Shown here one piece after another: positions 22,009 to 31,534 of a DNA stretch of 64,000 nt (position 1 is its first letter; each line of letters begins with the position of its first letter). The translations under genes and the position numbers were made by a program. This stretch comes from Alphaproteobacteria bacterium. Lineage in GTDB: Bacteria > Pseudomonadota > Alphaproteobacteria > SMXP01. The DNA lies in the NCBI GenBank assembly GCA_028285305.1, contig JANQPV010000056.1:62001-126000 (forward strand), given 5' to 3'. A model generated the notes under the pieces. That model saw nothing but the letters and a program-made list of their open reading frames with translations. It was not told where the DNA came from and did no database searches.

Positions 22009-23481
22009 TCAGAAAACGCGCGGCGCCAGCCATATAGCGGCCGTGGACACGATCACGATCCCAACCAAATTGAGCGCGAACCCCGCGCGCATCATTTGCG
22101 GAATGCGCAGGAGCCCCGAGCCGAACACAATGGCATTGGGCGGTGTGGCGACAGGGAGCATGAAGGCGCAACTCGCCGCAAAGGTGACGGGAACCGTTAA
22201 CACGATCGGATCGATGCCAGCTTCGAGAGCGACAGCTGCAACGACGGGCAAGAACGTGGCCGTTGTCGCGATATTGCTGGTGAGTTCAGTTAAGAAAATG
22301 ATCATCGCCGCCGCAACAGCGACCAAGACGATGAGCGGAAGCGTGCCGAGGGCGTTAAGGCTGGTCCCGATCCACTGGGCAAGACCCGTGTTTGAGACGG
22401 CGGCAGCCAGGGTCAAACCGCCCCCGAACAAGAGCAGGATGCCCCAGGGGAGCTTTTCCAGATCCGACCATTCTAGGAGGGCATCGCCCTTGGCCGACCC
22501 GGCGGGAACCACAAACAAGGCAATGGCGCCGGCGATGGCAATCGTGGAGTCATTGAGCGCGCTCAAGCCCTCTATGTTTGTGAGAAGAGGGCGGGTGATC
22601 CACGCCAGAGCGACCACCAGAAAGATCAGAGCGACCCGTTGTTCTGGCACGGTGATCTTGCCCATGGCAAGCCGCATTTCTTGAAGCTTACTTTTGCCTT
22701 GATCCGACGTCTGAAAGTTCAGCGGAAACACGACGCGCGTCAGCGTAAACCAAGCAAGCGGCAGCATGATGAGGGACAAGGGCAGGCCGACCATCAGCCA
22801 GCGGGCAAAATCGATCTCCACTTGATAGTTTTCCGCCATGAAGGCCGCCATCATGGCATTGGGGGCGGTTCCCACCAAGGTTGCCATTCCGCCGATGGAG
22901 GCGGCGTAGGCGATGCCGAGCAAAAGGGCGCACTGAAAATTAAGCTTGTCCTCGTCCGTCAGGCCCTCCACGTTTGCGTGGATAACCGAAATGATGGAGA
23001 CGCCGATGGGCAAAAGCATCATGGTCGTTGACGTGTTCATGACCCACATGCTGAGAAGGCCGCTGGCGAGCATAAAGCCGCCCACAAGAGAGCGGCCATC
23101 GCCGCCAACAAAACGGAGAATATTGAGCGCGATCCGGCGATGCAGATCCCATCTCTGCATACCGAAGGCGATCACGAATCCGCCCAGAAACAAATAAATG
23201 TTTTTGTTGGCGAACGGGGCAGCTGTTTCGGAAATGTTCGCAATTCCGAGCAGTGGGAAAAAGACGAGCGGCAGGAGGGCCGTAACGGCAATTGGCACCG
23301 CTTCAGTCGCCCACCAGATAGCCATCAACACACCCATGGCTGCCGTCCGCCACGCTTCGGGCGACAATCCGTCAGGCGGCGGGCTGAGTAAAATCGTCAG
23401 CGCCAATGCGGGACCTAAGAACAGGCCGATCAGTTGGTGACGCTCACGAACGTATTTTCTGGGCGTATCCTCAGAACTCAT
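22009..23481 (-). CDS. SLC13/DASS family sodium:dicarboxylate or anion symporter
   Basis: An inner-membrane transporter of about 490 residues in the divalent anion:Na+ symporter family. It has many hydrophobic helices and the family motifs AIWWATEAVPIAVTALLPLV, WVMNTSTTMMLLPIG (the SNT-like N-terminal substrate/Na+ motif, here MNTSTTM) and LTELTSNIATTATFLPV (the SNT motif in the second repeat). Substrates in the family include succinate, citrate and sulfate; sequence alone does not choose among them. I use the ATG at 23481; a TTG at 23517 would overlap the upstream cinA gene. It sits between lipA/COQ10 and cinA. Confidence 0.9.
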   Translation of the reverse strand: MSSEDTPRKYVRERHQLIGLFLGPALALTILLSPPPDGLSPEAWRTAAMGVLMAIWWATEAVPIAVTALLPLVFFPLLGIANISETAAPFANKNIYLFLGGFVIAFGMQRWDLHRRIALNILRFVGGDGRSLVGGFMLASGLLSMWVMNTSTTMMLLPIGVSIISVIHANVEGLTDEDKLNFQCALLLGIAYAASIGGMATLVGTAPNAMMAAFMAENYQVEIDFARWLMVGLPLSLIMLPLAWFTLTRVVFPLNFQTSDQGKSKLQEMRLAMGKITVPEQRVALIFLVVALAWITRPLLTNIEGLSALNDSTIAIAGAIALFVVPAGSAKGDALLEWSDLEKLPWGILLLFGGGLTLAAAVSNTGLAQWIGTSLNALGTLPLIVLVAVAAAMIIFLTELTSNIATTATFLPVVAAVALEAGIDPIVLTVPVTFAASCAFMLPVATPPNAIVFGSGLLRIPQMMRAGFALNLVGIVIVSTAAIWLAPRVF

Positions 23482-23509
23482 TTTCAGCTTTCGATCGAAA
23501 TCTAGAGTG

Positions 23510-24001
23510 TCATTCAAGGTGAGTTCTCATGAGCGCAAGCGCGGCCTCAACTGTGTCCCATCTTACCTCCGCACGGCCGAGATCACCGAACTGACAGAGA
23601 CGGTGAACCGTTTCGCCGTCCCGGCAGGCACTCGCCATATGGACCGTCCCGACGGGCTTGTCCGGAGAACCGCCGGTCGGTCCCGCGATGCCTGTGACAG
23701 CGACGGACAAATCCACAGGCGTTTGCGCGAGCACGCCCTCTGCCATCGCACGGGCTGCCGCCTCGCTCACGGCCCCTTCGCGGACAAGGATCTCCCTCGA
23801 GACGCCGAGAACATCGCGCTTCGCCCCATTCGAGTACGTCACAAAGCCCCGGTCGAAGACGTCGGACGATCCGGGAACTTCGGTAAAGCAAGCTGAGATC
23901 AGGCCGCCGGTGCACGACTCGGCCGTCCCTATGGTCCAGCCGCGCGATCGAGCCGCCGCCATGATATCCGCCGCCATATCGATGTACTTCTTCGGGATCA
24001 T
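23510..24001 (-). CDS. CinA family protein (nicotinamide-nucleotide amidase domain)
   Basis: A stand-alone C-terminal CinA domain of 163 residues, which in studied members deamidates NMN to recycle the pyridine ring. The core motif GTAESCTGGLISACFTEVPG (about 23-42) and VAVTGIAGPTGGSPDKPVG are clear. The N-terminal COG1058 domain of full CinA is absent, as is common in proteobacteria. The ATG overlaps the ispDF stop as ATGA, so the two are coupled. A longer reading frame upstream lies inside ispDF and is not a real extension. Confidence 0.93.
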   Translation of the reverse strand: MIPKKYIDMAADIMAAARSRGWTIGTAESCTGGLISACFTEVPGSSDVFDRGFVTYSNGAKRDVLGVSREILVREGAVSEAAARAMAEGVLAQTPVDLSVAVTGIAGPTGGSPDKPVGTVHMASACRDGETVHRLCQFGDLGRAEVRWDTVEAALALMRTHLE

Positions 24002-25191
24002 GGCAGCCTCACAGTTGCTACGGCCTGGGCGGCCAGCCCTTCTTGCCGCCCGGTAAAGCCAAGTTTCTCCGTCGTCGTCGCTTTTACGCTCACCGAACCA
24101 ATTTCCAACTCTAGAGTTTCGGCAATTGATTGCCGCATCGCTTCGCGGTGCGGTTTGATCTTGGGACGCTCGCAAATCAAGGTCAAATCAACATGCACGA
24201 TGGCACCCCCTTTTTCGGTCACGAGATCACGGGCCCGTTCCAAAAAGAGCGACGAAGGGGCATCCTTCCATTGATCATCGGTAGGGGGAAAGTGGTCGCC
24301 AATATCGCCTTCACCGATTGCCCCCAGGATGGCGTCTGTAATCGCATGCAGACCCGCGTCCGCATCGGAGTGTCCTTTGAGTTTTTGCTCAAATGGGATC
24401 GGTACCCCGCACAAAATAATCTCCGAGCCGGGCTCAAACTGATGGACGTCGAACCCAAATCCCACTCGTGTCATAGCTGTTCCATGATCGGAAGAACGTC
24501 CCTCTAAGTCCGCCAAGAGCCGCTTGGCTTCTTCAAAGTCCTCAGGGGTGGTCAATTTGATGTTTCGAGCATCGCCGTCGATAACTTTTATCTTGAGCCC
24601 CGAGGCCTCCGCAACGGCGACATCGTCCGTCAGAGCGCGGCCTTCGGCCGCTCTATGGGCGGCTAAGATTTGGGCGAACTTAAAAGTTTGAGGTGTTTGC
24701 GCTCGCCAAATGTTCGTTCGATCAACTGTCGTTTCGACTTGTCTGTCAGCGCCAGCTTTTTTTAATGTATCGACAACCGGAAGGCCCGGCAGGCAACCAT
24801 CCCAGTCTTCACGCTCCGCTTCGTGTCTGAGTTTCGAAAGCAATTGAGAAGTCACGAAGGGCCGCGCCGCATCGTGAATAAAAACAATCGATGGATCGAG
24901 GTCCACGAGACTCTCCAATCCCAAACGGACCGAGTCTTGGCGCTCGGCGCCGCCATAGACGGGAGGTAGTAATTTCGATAGTTTTTTCCAATCAGATAGT
25001 GCGTTTTTGTACAAGTCCTCGTCGTCGCGATGGATAACGACACGGCAATAGTCCACATCCTGCGAGCCGATCGCATGGTCAAGCGTCAGCGATAGCACGG
25101 TCCGTGAATCCAAGCGCCGATATTGTTTGGGAGTGCCGCCGCCGGCGCGATGGCCCCTACCAGCGGCCACAATAAGCATTATGTTGGTCAC
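23998..25191 (-). CDS. ispDF: Bifunctional IspD/IspF isoprenoid biosynthesis enzyme
   Basis: A fusion of MEP cytidylyltransferase (IspD) and MEcPP synthase (IspF), two steps of the non-mevalonate isoprenoid pathway. IspD occupies about residues 1-225: AAGRGHRAGGGTPKQYRRLD (CTP loop) and VFIHDAARPFVT. IspF begins at about 240 with VGFGFDVHQFEPG and contains GHSDADAGLHAITDAILGA, GDIGDHFPPTD and VDLTLICERPKI. The fusion is typical of alphaproteobacteria. It precedes cinA and is divergent from dusB across 184 bp. Confidence 0.97.
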   Translation of the reverse strand: MTNIMLIVAAGRGHRAGGGTPKQYRRLDSRTVLSLTLDHAIGSQDVDYCRVVIHRDDEDLYKNALSDWKKLSKLLPPVYGGAERQDSVRLGLESLVDLDPSIVFIHDAARPFVTSQLLSKLRHEAEREDWDGCLPGLPVVDTLKKAGADRQVETTVDRTNIWRAQTPQTFKFAQILAAHRAAEGRALTDDVAVAEASGLKIKVIDGDARNIKLTTPEDFEEAKRLLADLEGRSSDHGTAMTRVGFGFDVHQFEPGSEIILCGVPIPFEQKLKGHSDADAGLHAITDAILGAIGEGDIGDHFPPTDDQWKDAPSSLFLERARDLVTEKGGAIVHVDLTLICERPKIKPHREAMRQSIAETLELEIGSVSVKATTTEKLGFTGRQEGLAAQAVATVRLP

Positions 25192-25375
25192 AGGAGCCCC
25201 GTACGATCAGATTATTGGCTCCCAGCGTTAGCACCGCAATCCAGCAGTTTAAAGCGCTTTTGTTCGCGTCGTGTAACAGAATGAGGTTGGTCGAAGGGCC
25301 TCTTGCGCGCCGCAGTGAGTTTATGTAGTGTGAACAAATTGTAGGCACAAGAAAAAAGTGATTAAAAACTAGACA

Positions 25376-26395
25376 ATGCGCATTGGCGAGGTAGAGTTGA
25401 GCAGCCAAATTGTGCTGGCTCCTATGGCCGGCATTACGGATTTGCCGTTCCGGCGTCAGGTCAGGCGCTTCGGACCTCAGCTCATGTTTTCGGAAATGAT
25501 CGCGAGCCGCGATCTTGCGAACGGCGGCAAGGGGATGTTCTTCCGGTCACGCATGGATGCGGGAGCCGAGCCGATTGGTGTCCAGATCGCCGGCTGTGAA
25601 CCCCACTGGATGAGCGAAGCCGCAAGAATTGCAGAAGGAGCAGGCGCGCAGCTCATAGATATCAATATGGGATGTCCTGCGAAAAGGGTGGCCGGCGGTT
25701 TTTCTGGGTCCGCGCTTATGAAAGATTTAGGCCGCGCAGCAGCGCTCATACGAGCCACAGTGGAAGCAGTCTCTGTTCCCGTCACCCTCAAAATGCGCAC
25801 CGGCTGGGACGACCACTCCCGAAACGCGCCTGAATTAGCGAAGATCGCCGAGGACTTAGGCATTCAACTTATTTCAGTGCACGGCCGAACACGAAATCAG
25901 TTTTATAAGGGAAAAGCAGATTGGAAGTTCATACGCGAAGTGAAGGACGCGGTTTCTCTTCCGATCCTGGCAAACGGTGATGTCCGTACTCCTCAAGATG
26001 CCAAACACATCTTGGAGATTTCCGGGGCGGACGGTGTCATGGTTGGCCGGGCATCGCAAGGCAAGCCCTGGTTGTTGTCCCAAATGCATGGCTTTCTTCA
26101 ATCAGAAGGGAGCCCCCGTTCTCCGAGCAGCGATGAACAGTTCACCAGCCTCCTGGAACTCTATGAGGACTATCTATCCTTTTATGGCGCCGAGATGGGA
26201 AGTCGGGTGGCGCGCAAACATGTCGGATGGTTTTTGAACGCCGCGGCAGAGACGGGTGTCTTAAGTGAGAGCCGGCGCCGTCAAGCCTGGAATGACGTGC
26301 GTGAAGAAGACGATGAGAAACGGGTTGTTGAGACACTGGCCCGCGCCTATGCGCGTGAGCCCGAAACATTTGGCTGTTCGGCGAGAGCCGCTTAG
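25376..26395 (+). CDS. dusB: tRNA-dihydrouridine synthase B (NifR3-like)
   Basis: A flavin enzyme that reduces uridine to dihydrouridine in tRNA. The 339-residue TIM-barrel protein has LAPMAGITDLPFRRQVRRFG, the NMGCPAKRVAGGFSGSALM active-site stretch with the catalytic Cys (about 100-118), MRTGWDDHSRNAPELA and ANGDVRTPQDAKHIL. The end of the family-typical C-terminal helical domain is present. It begins with the ATG at 25376 and is followed 12 bp later by ntrB; in alphaproteobacteria this gene was first named nifR3 for that linkage. Confidence 0.96.
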   Translation: MRIGEVELSSQIVLAPMAGITDLPFRRQVRRFGPQLMFSEMIASRDLANGGKGMFFRSRMDAGAEPIGVQIAGCEPHWMSEAARIAEGAGAQLIDINMGCPAKRVAGGFSGSALMKDLGRAAALIRATVEAVSVPVTLKMRTGWDDHSRNAPELAKIAEDLGIQLISVHGRTRNQFYKGKADWKFIREVKDAVSLPILANGDVRTPQDAKHILEISGADGVMVGRASQGKPWLLSQMHGFLQSEGSPRSPSSDEQFTSLLELYEDYLSFYGAEMGSRVARKHVGWFLNAAAETGVLSESRRRQAWNDVREEDDEKRVVETLARAYAREPETFGCSARAA

Positions 26396-26407
26396 GAGTG
26401 TTGGCAC

Positions 26408-27520
26408 GTGCGGCCTCAGAGAGTTGAAAACAAAGCAGACCTGTTCGGAGGCAATGAACTCTTGAACGCGCTTCCTCAGGCGACGATCGTGATCGATCGA
26501 AGCGATCACATTTGCTTCGCCAATCACGCTGCGGAGACGTTCTTTGAGCAGAGTACGTCCTTCTTGGTGAAACTCAAGCTTGATGAACTCGTCCCTTTTG
26601 ACAGTCCACTGATTTCGTTGGTCGCTCAGGCGCGAGATCGTCAATCGTCTATTAACGAGTACGATGTCGAGATCAGCACCCGAAAGACTAAGGCGCGCCC
26701 AGTAGATGCTCTTGTTACGCCTGTGCCTGACAATCCCAGCTACACGATGTTGCAATTCCAGGATCGGGGCATGGCCGATCGGATCACCCGCCAAATCACC
26801 CACCGGGATGCAACACGGTCCGTGGTCGGCATGGCGATGGTATTGGCCCACGAAATCAAGAATCCGCTTGCCGGTATTCGTGGTGCCGCTCAGCTTCTTG
26901 AGCAAAGTCTTCCCGCAGATGAAATCAACTTGACGGCTCTGATTCGCGACGAGGCGGATCGGATTTGCGATCTCGTCGATCGCATGGAAGTCTTCGCAGA
27001 TAGGCAGCCCATCGATTATGAACCGGTGAACATTCACGCCATATTGGATCACGTGGTGGATGTTGCCCAAATGGGCTTTGGCGCCGATATCGAAATCTTG
27101 AAGGACTATGACCCATCGCTCCCTGAGATTGGGGGAGACAGGAACCAACTCATTCAAGTGTTTATGAATCTTCTCAGCAATGCTGCGCACGCCGTCGAAC
27201 AATCGGAACGACCCAGCATTCGACTGACCACAGCTTATCGGCCGGGAGTGAAGTTGTCTTTGCCGGGCAGCGGCTCGCGCGTAAACCTGCCCTTGGAAGT
27301 GCAAGTGATCGATAACGGTCCAGGTATTCCGGAAGAACTAATGCCCAGTCTTTTCGATCCGTTCGTGACCACCAAACGTAGTGGTAAGGGATTGGGTCTG
27401 GCGTTGGTCTCCAAGATTGTTCGCGACCACGGTGGTGTCGTTGAATGCGAGAATCACCCAAAAGGCGCCCTTTTTCGTATTCTTTTGCCCCTGGGCACAC
27501 CCCGAACCCAAAGCGAATAG
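26408..27520 (+). CDS. ntrB: Nitrogen regulation sensor kinase NtrB
   Basis: NtrB phosphorylates or dephosphorylates NtrC according to nitrogen status, controlled by PII. It is a soluble 370-residue kinase: a PAS domain at about 18-125, a dimerisation and phosphoacceptor domain with His148 in LAHEIKNPLAGIRGAAQLLE, and a HATPase domain with NLLSNAAHAV (N box), DNGPGIPEELMPSLFDPFVT (G1/F) and GKGLGLALV (G2). The start is a GTG with AGGAG upstream. It lies between dusB and ntrC and is surely in one operon with them. Confidence 0.96.
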   Translation: MRPQRVENKADLFGGNELLNALPQATIVIDRSDHICFANHAAETFFEQSTSFLVKLKLDELVPFDSPLISLVAQARDRQSSINEYDVEISTRKTKARPVDALVTPVPDNPSYTMLQFQDRGMADRITRQITHRDATRSVVGMAMVLAHEIKNPLAGIRGAAQLLEQSLPADEINLTALIRDEADRICDLVDRMEVFADRQPIDYEPVNIHAILDHVVDVAQMGFGADIEILKDYDPSLPEIGGDRNQLIQVFMNLLSNAAHAVEQSERPSIRLTTAYRPGVKLSLPGSGSRVNLPLEVQVIDNGPGIPEELMPSLFDPFVTTKRSGKGLGLALVSKIVRDHGGVVECENHPKGALFRILLPLGTPRTQSE

Positions 27521-27541
27521 GCTTCGTGAAAGACGGTTGAG

Positions 27542-28993
27542 ATGACCCCAGCTACAGTACTTCTTGCGGACGACGACAACTCATTGCGGACGGTGTTGAA
27601 CAAAGCCCTCGCAATGCAGGGTTACAAAGTTCGCGCGACCAGCAATGCGACCACATTGTGGAAGTGGATTTCAGAAGGCGAGGGGGACATCGTGGTCACC
27701 GATGTCGTTATGCCGGACGAAAACGCGTTTGAGCTGCTGCCTCGTATTAAAACGGAACGGCCCGAATTGCCCGTCATTGTGATGAGTGCGCAAAACACGG
27801 TTCTAACAGCGATCACCGCCCAAGAGCGCGGCGCCTACGAGTATCTGCCGAAACCGTTCGATTTGAATGAGCTGACGAACTTGGTTCAGCGGGCACTGTC
27901 ACCGGCAAAAGAGTCCGAAAAAGTCCGCGTCCGTTTGGAGACCACACGGTCCGGAGAAAACTTGCCTTTGATCGGCCGCTCGCAGCCCATGCAAGAGGTC
28001 TACCGTATCATCGCGCGCCTCACGGCCACCGACTTAACCGTTATGTTAACCGGTGAATCTGGAACCGGAAAAGAGCTCGTAGCGCGCGCGCTTCATGATT
28101 ACGGGCGCCGCCGCGGAAAGTCGTTCGTTGCTATCAACATGGCCGCCATTCCACGCGAACTGATCGAGGCTGAGTTATTCGGACAGCAAGGAGAGGCGAG
28201 CCCCGCGCCCGGAAGGAAAATTGGCCGTTTCGAGCAAGCCCATCATGGGACCCTTTTTCTCGACGAAATCGGGGATATGCCCATGGAGGCACAGACAAGG
28301 TTGCTCAGGGTGCTGCAAGATGGTGAGTATACGTCTGTGGGCGGAGATAATACCGTCAAAACGGACGTTCGCATAATCGCCGCCACAAACAAAGATCTTC
28401 AGCGCCAGATCGAGAATGGGCAATTCCGGGAAGACCTCTTCTTTAGACTGAATGTGGTGCCATTGAGATTGCCGCCTTTGCGTGAGCGGTTGGAAGACAT
28501 TCCCGATCTCGTGCGCCATTTCCTCGTCCGTGCGGAGATGGAAAACTTACCGGCCAAAACGATTAATCAAGACGCGCTCGATCGTTTGATGCTCCACGAC
28601 TGGCCTGGCAATGTGCGTGAGCTGGAAAACCTTATCCGCCGGATTTGCGCAATCCATTCGGGCGATGTAATCACGGCGGAGATTGTGACGACTGAGCTGA
28701 CAGCCCATCTGCATTCGGACAGCGACTCGGAAGAAGAGCTGGAGACACTTTCAACCTCAATTGCCAAGCATCTGGACGACTATTTCCTGCCGAGCGGCGA
28801 AGGTGAGCCACCTGTCGACATCTACGATAAGGTTCTCAAGGAACTAGAGCGCCCTCTCATTGAAAGATGTTTGCGCGTAACCCATGGCAACCAACTCAAG
28901 GCCGCGGCCATGCTGGGCCTGAATCGCAATACGCTGCGTAAGAAAATCAGAGACCTAGACATAAATGTCGTTCGCGGTCAGAATCTGATGTAA
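27542..28993 (+). CDS. ntrC: Nitrogen regulator NtrC lacking the GAFTGA sigma-54 loop
   Basis: A 483-residue response regulator and AAA+ activator. The receiver domain has phosphoacceptor Asp54 ([12 protein letters not shown]) and Lys104. The AAA+ domain has Walker A GESGTGKE at 171-178, Walker [12 protein letters not shown] (about 237-247) and the arginine-finger region [20 protein letters not shown]. The C-terminal Fis-type HTH has [20 protein letters not shown]. After ELFG (211-214), where family members have GAFTGA, the sequence reads [19 protein letters not shown]. The loop that touches sigma-54 is therefore missing, as reported for Rhodobacter capsulatus NtrC, which works with the housekeeping sigma factor. 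Confidence 0.95.
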   Translation: MTPATVLLADDDNSLRTVLNKALAMQGYKVRATSNATTLWKWISEGEGDIVVTDVVMPDENAFELLPRIKTERPELPVIVMSAQNTVLTAITAQERGAYEYLPKPFDLNELTNLVQRALSPAKESEKVRVRLETTRSGENLPLIGRSQPMQEVYRIIARLTATDLTVMLTGESGTGKELVARALHDYGRRRGKSFVAINMAAIPRELIEAELFGQQGEASPAPGRKIGRFEQAHHGTLFLDEIGDMPMEAQTRLLRVLQDGEYTSVGGDNTVKTDVRIIAATNKDLQRQIENGQFREDLFFRLNVVPLRLPPLRERLEDIPDLVRHFLVRAEMENLPAKTINQDALDRLMLHDWPGNVRELENLIRRICAIHSGDVITAEIVTTELTAHLHSDSDSEEELETLSTSIAKHLDDYFLPSGEGEPPVDIYDKVLKELERPLIERCLRVTHGNQLKAAAMLGLNRNTLRKKIRDLDINVVRGQNLM

Positions 28994-29149
28994 CTTGGCA
29001 ACGATTGAATTGGTCTAAGCCCTAAATTGTTGTAGAACAGCCTCAGTGTGGTGGCGCCCGACGAACGCGGAAGGTTCGTATAAGAGCGAACGGGCGCAAG
29101 TTCAGACTGAAGGCCCAAGTTAAGACAGAATTGTGGGTAATGGGATCGC

Positions 29150-31522
29150 ATGGCGGAAACTGCTGATGAGCCATTCTCGACGCCGGAACAGTCTGGTCCT
29201 GAATTGTTGAAGCAAACGGCCACCGTCGTTTCGGCAGCGTCGTCTCTTGGCGCGCGCCGTGCAGAGCAACGTAAGAGAAATCTCTCTTGGTTCAGCGTCG
29301 CCCTCGTCATTGCGAGTTTGAGCTCAATCGCGCTCATCTACTTCACCTTGCGCGAGATAACGGGCGAGACCCCCAATCGTCAGGCCGTATCCAACTTGTT
29401 GGTCTTGAACGGCGTGGTCGCAGTGACCCTCATCGTCGCCATTCTGTGGCAGCTCATTACCGTATGGCGCACAGGCAAATCCGTTTTCGGAGCGGCCAGA
29501 CTTCATAAGCGTCTGGTTATCCTCTTTAGCTTTATTGCGATCGTTCCTGCGGTTGCTGTCGCGATACTGGCCATTCTTACACTGACATTCAGTTTTGATA
29601 GTTTGTTCGGCGAAGACGAACCGTTCCCAACGGCGATGGGAAACCTGCGGGTCATCGTTAATGGTTTTGTTCAAGATCAGATTGATTCTCTGCGCGTGGA
29701 TGCCAGGACGCTTGCGCCGGTTGTCGATTCGCGCCAACAGCTTATGGCGGAAAGCCCTATTCGATTTCGTCAGTTTCTGGCAGTTCAAAGCGCTTTGCGC
29801 AAACTCGAGTCCGCTTACATTGTCGACGGTCAGGGTCGGCGCCTGTCGAGCGCGAGCCTTTCGGGTGCGCCGCCTTTTACTTTGCCGTCCACTGAAGTGT
29901 TCAACACCGCTCGCCAAGGAAAACTCGCGATCTTTTCGGACGTCGCTAACAACCAGTTCCGCGGCATCATAAAGCTTCAGGCATTCGACGACGCCTACCT
30001 GCTCATTGGCCGGAGGATCAATCCGCTCGTTCTCGATCAAATGGATCAAACCCGAACAATCATCCACGAGTTTAACTTCTTTCAGTCCAATCAAGAGTAT
30101 GTTGTTGGTGTCTTTTCCCTGGCCTATTTGATCGTTGCGCTCATTGTCCTATTAGCCGCCATACGGACGGGATTGCGGCAAGCGGACGACTTAGCATCCC
30201 CGATAGACCGGTTGGTGCAAGCCGCCGAGAAAGTAAGCCGAGGAGACTTAAGTGCCCGGGTCCATGTTGATCAAGACACAGACGAAGTGGACCGGCTTAG
30301 TCACACATTCAACAGAATGACCGATGAACTGCAGTCGCAAACAGAGGAGTTGGTCGAAGCAAACGAACAGATGGATGCCCGCAGACGCTTCACCGAGGCC
30401 GTATTGGCAGGTGTAAGTGCCGGTGTCATTGGTTTGGACAATGATCTGAAGATCACAATTGCGAACCGGTCAGCCATCACTTTACTTGCCACGCCGCGAG
30501 ACGCGTTGATCGGCCGAACGCTGCTGGACGTCATACCGGAGCTGACAGAATTGCTGGCCAAGCTTCGCACCAACCGCGATGTGTTTGTCGAAGACCACAT
30601 TGAGATTTCAAGAAATTCGGAGATTCGTCATTTGAATGTCCAAATTTCCGGAGACCATGGCGACCCGCAATCCGAAGGCTATGTCGTGACGTTTGATGAT
30701 ATCACAAAATTGGTTTCCGCTCAGCGGACGGCCGCCTGGGCGGACGTGGCGCGAAGGATCGCGCATGAGATCAAAAATCCGCTCACGCCAATTCAACTCA
30801 GTGCCGAACGGCTCCGTCGCAAATACCTTGACGATATCTCCGGGGATACCGACGTTTTTGAACAGTGTACAGACACGATTGTCAGACAAGTAAAAGACAT
30901 CGGGCGCATGGTTGATGAGTTTTCGTCCTTTGCGAGAATGCCTGTACCTGTAATGAAACCGGCAGACTTAACCGATTTGGTGAAACAAGTCGTGTTTTCT
31001 CAGCGCGTCGCCAACCCCGAAATTGATTATCAAATTACGATTGGAGACGAGCCGCTGGAAATTGAGTGCGACAGCCGCTTGATCGGGCAAGCCCTCACCA
31101 ACATTTTAAAGAATGCAGCTGAAGGTATTGCAACGCGATTGTCAGCGGCGCGCGACCTGGGCGATGACCGCGTGGAGTCCGACGAGCTTCCAGGCCGCAT
31201 TGACGTTGAACTCCTTGTCGGAGAACCCAACATTGAAATCATCGTGAAGGACAACGGCTGCGGGCTGCCGGAGCAGCATAGAAACAGGTTGACCGAGCCC
31301 TACATGACCACGCGCGAAAAAGGGACGGGATTAGGCTTAGCCATCGTGAAAAAGGTGATGGAAGACCATGGCGGTGAGCTTGTCTTGGCAAACCGCAAAG
31401 ACATTAAAGGAGCCGACATACGGTTAAGGCTGCCCTGTTCTGGTAGCAATCTTGCAACACTCCAAACGCCTACGGCTGAGGAAAAGGAAGCAAATCTGCG
31501 ACTGGAAACAGTTGGATCTTGA
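29150..31522 (+). CDS. ntrY: Membrane sensor histidine kinase NtrY
   Basis: NtrY is the membrane partner kinase of NtrX, involved in nitrogen or redox signalling in alphaproteobacteria. In 790 residues it has several N-terminal membrane helices (about 43-67, 82-104, 124-150), a periplasmic sensing region, another helix at about 318-343, a HAMP domain around 350-405, a PAS domain at about 415-520, the phosphoacceptor His539 in RRIAHEIKNPLTPIQLSAER, and a HATPase domain (KNAAEGIA, VKDNGCGLPEQHRNRLTEPY, GTGLGLAIVKKV). It follows ntrC after 156 bp, so it may have its own promoter, and precedes ntrX by 12 bp. Confidence 0.96.
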   Translation: MAETADEPFSTPEQSGPELLKQTATVVSAASSLGARRAEQRKRNLSWFSVALVIASLSSIALIYFTLREITGETPNRQAVSNLLVLNGVVAVTLIVAILWQLITVWRTGKSVFGAARLHKRLVILFSFIAIVPAVAVAILAILTLTFSFDSLFGEDEPFPTAMGNLRVIVNGFVQDQIDSLRVDARTLAPVVDSRQQLMAESPIRFRQFLAVQSALRKLESAYIVDGQGRRLSSASLSGAPPFTLPSTEVFNTARQGKLAIFSDVANNQFRGIIKLQAFDDAYLLIGRRINPLVLDQMDQTRTIIHEFNFFQSNQEYVVGVFSLAYLIVALIVLLAAIRTGLRQADDLASPIDRLVQAAEKVSRGDLSARVHVDQDTDEVDRLSHTFNRMTDELQSQTEELVEANEQMDARRRFTEAVLAGVSAGVIGLDNDLKITIANRSAITLLATPRDALIGRTLLDVIPELTELLAKLRTNRDVFVEDHIEISRNSEIRHLNVQISGDHGDPQSEGYVVTFDDITKLVSAQRTAAWADVARRIAHEIKNPLTPIQLSAERLRRKYLDDISGDTDVFEQCTDTIVRQVKDIGRMVDEFSSFARMPVPVMKPADLTDLVKQVVFSQRVANPEIDYQITIGDEPLEIECDSRLIGQALTNILKNAAEGIATRLSAARDLGDDRVESDELPGRIDVELLVGEPNIEIIVKDNGCGLPEQHRNRLTEPYMTTREKGTGLGLAIVKKVMEDHGGELVLANRKDIKGADIRLRLPCSGSNLATLQTPTAEEKEANLRLETVGS

Positions 31523-31534
31523 CGGAGAAATTGA

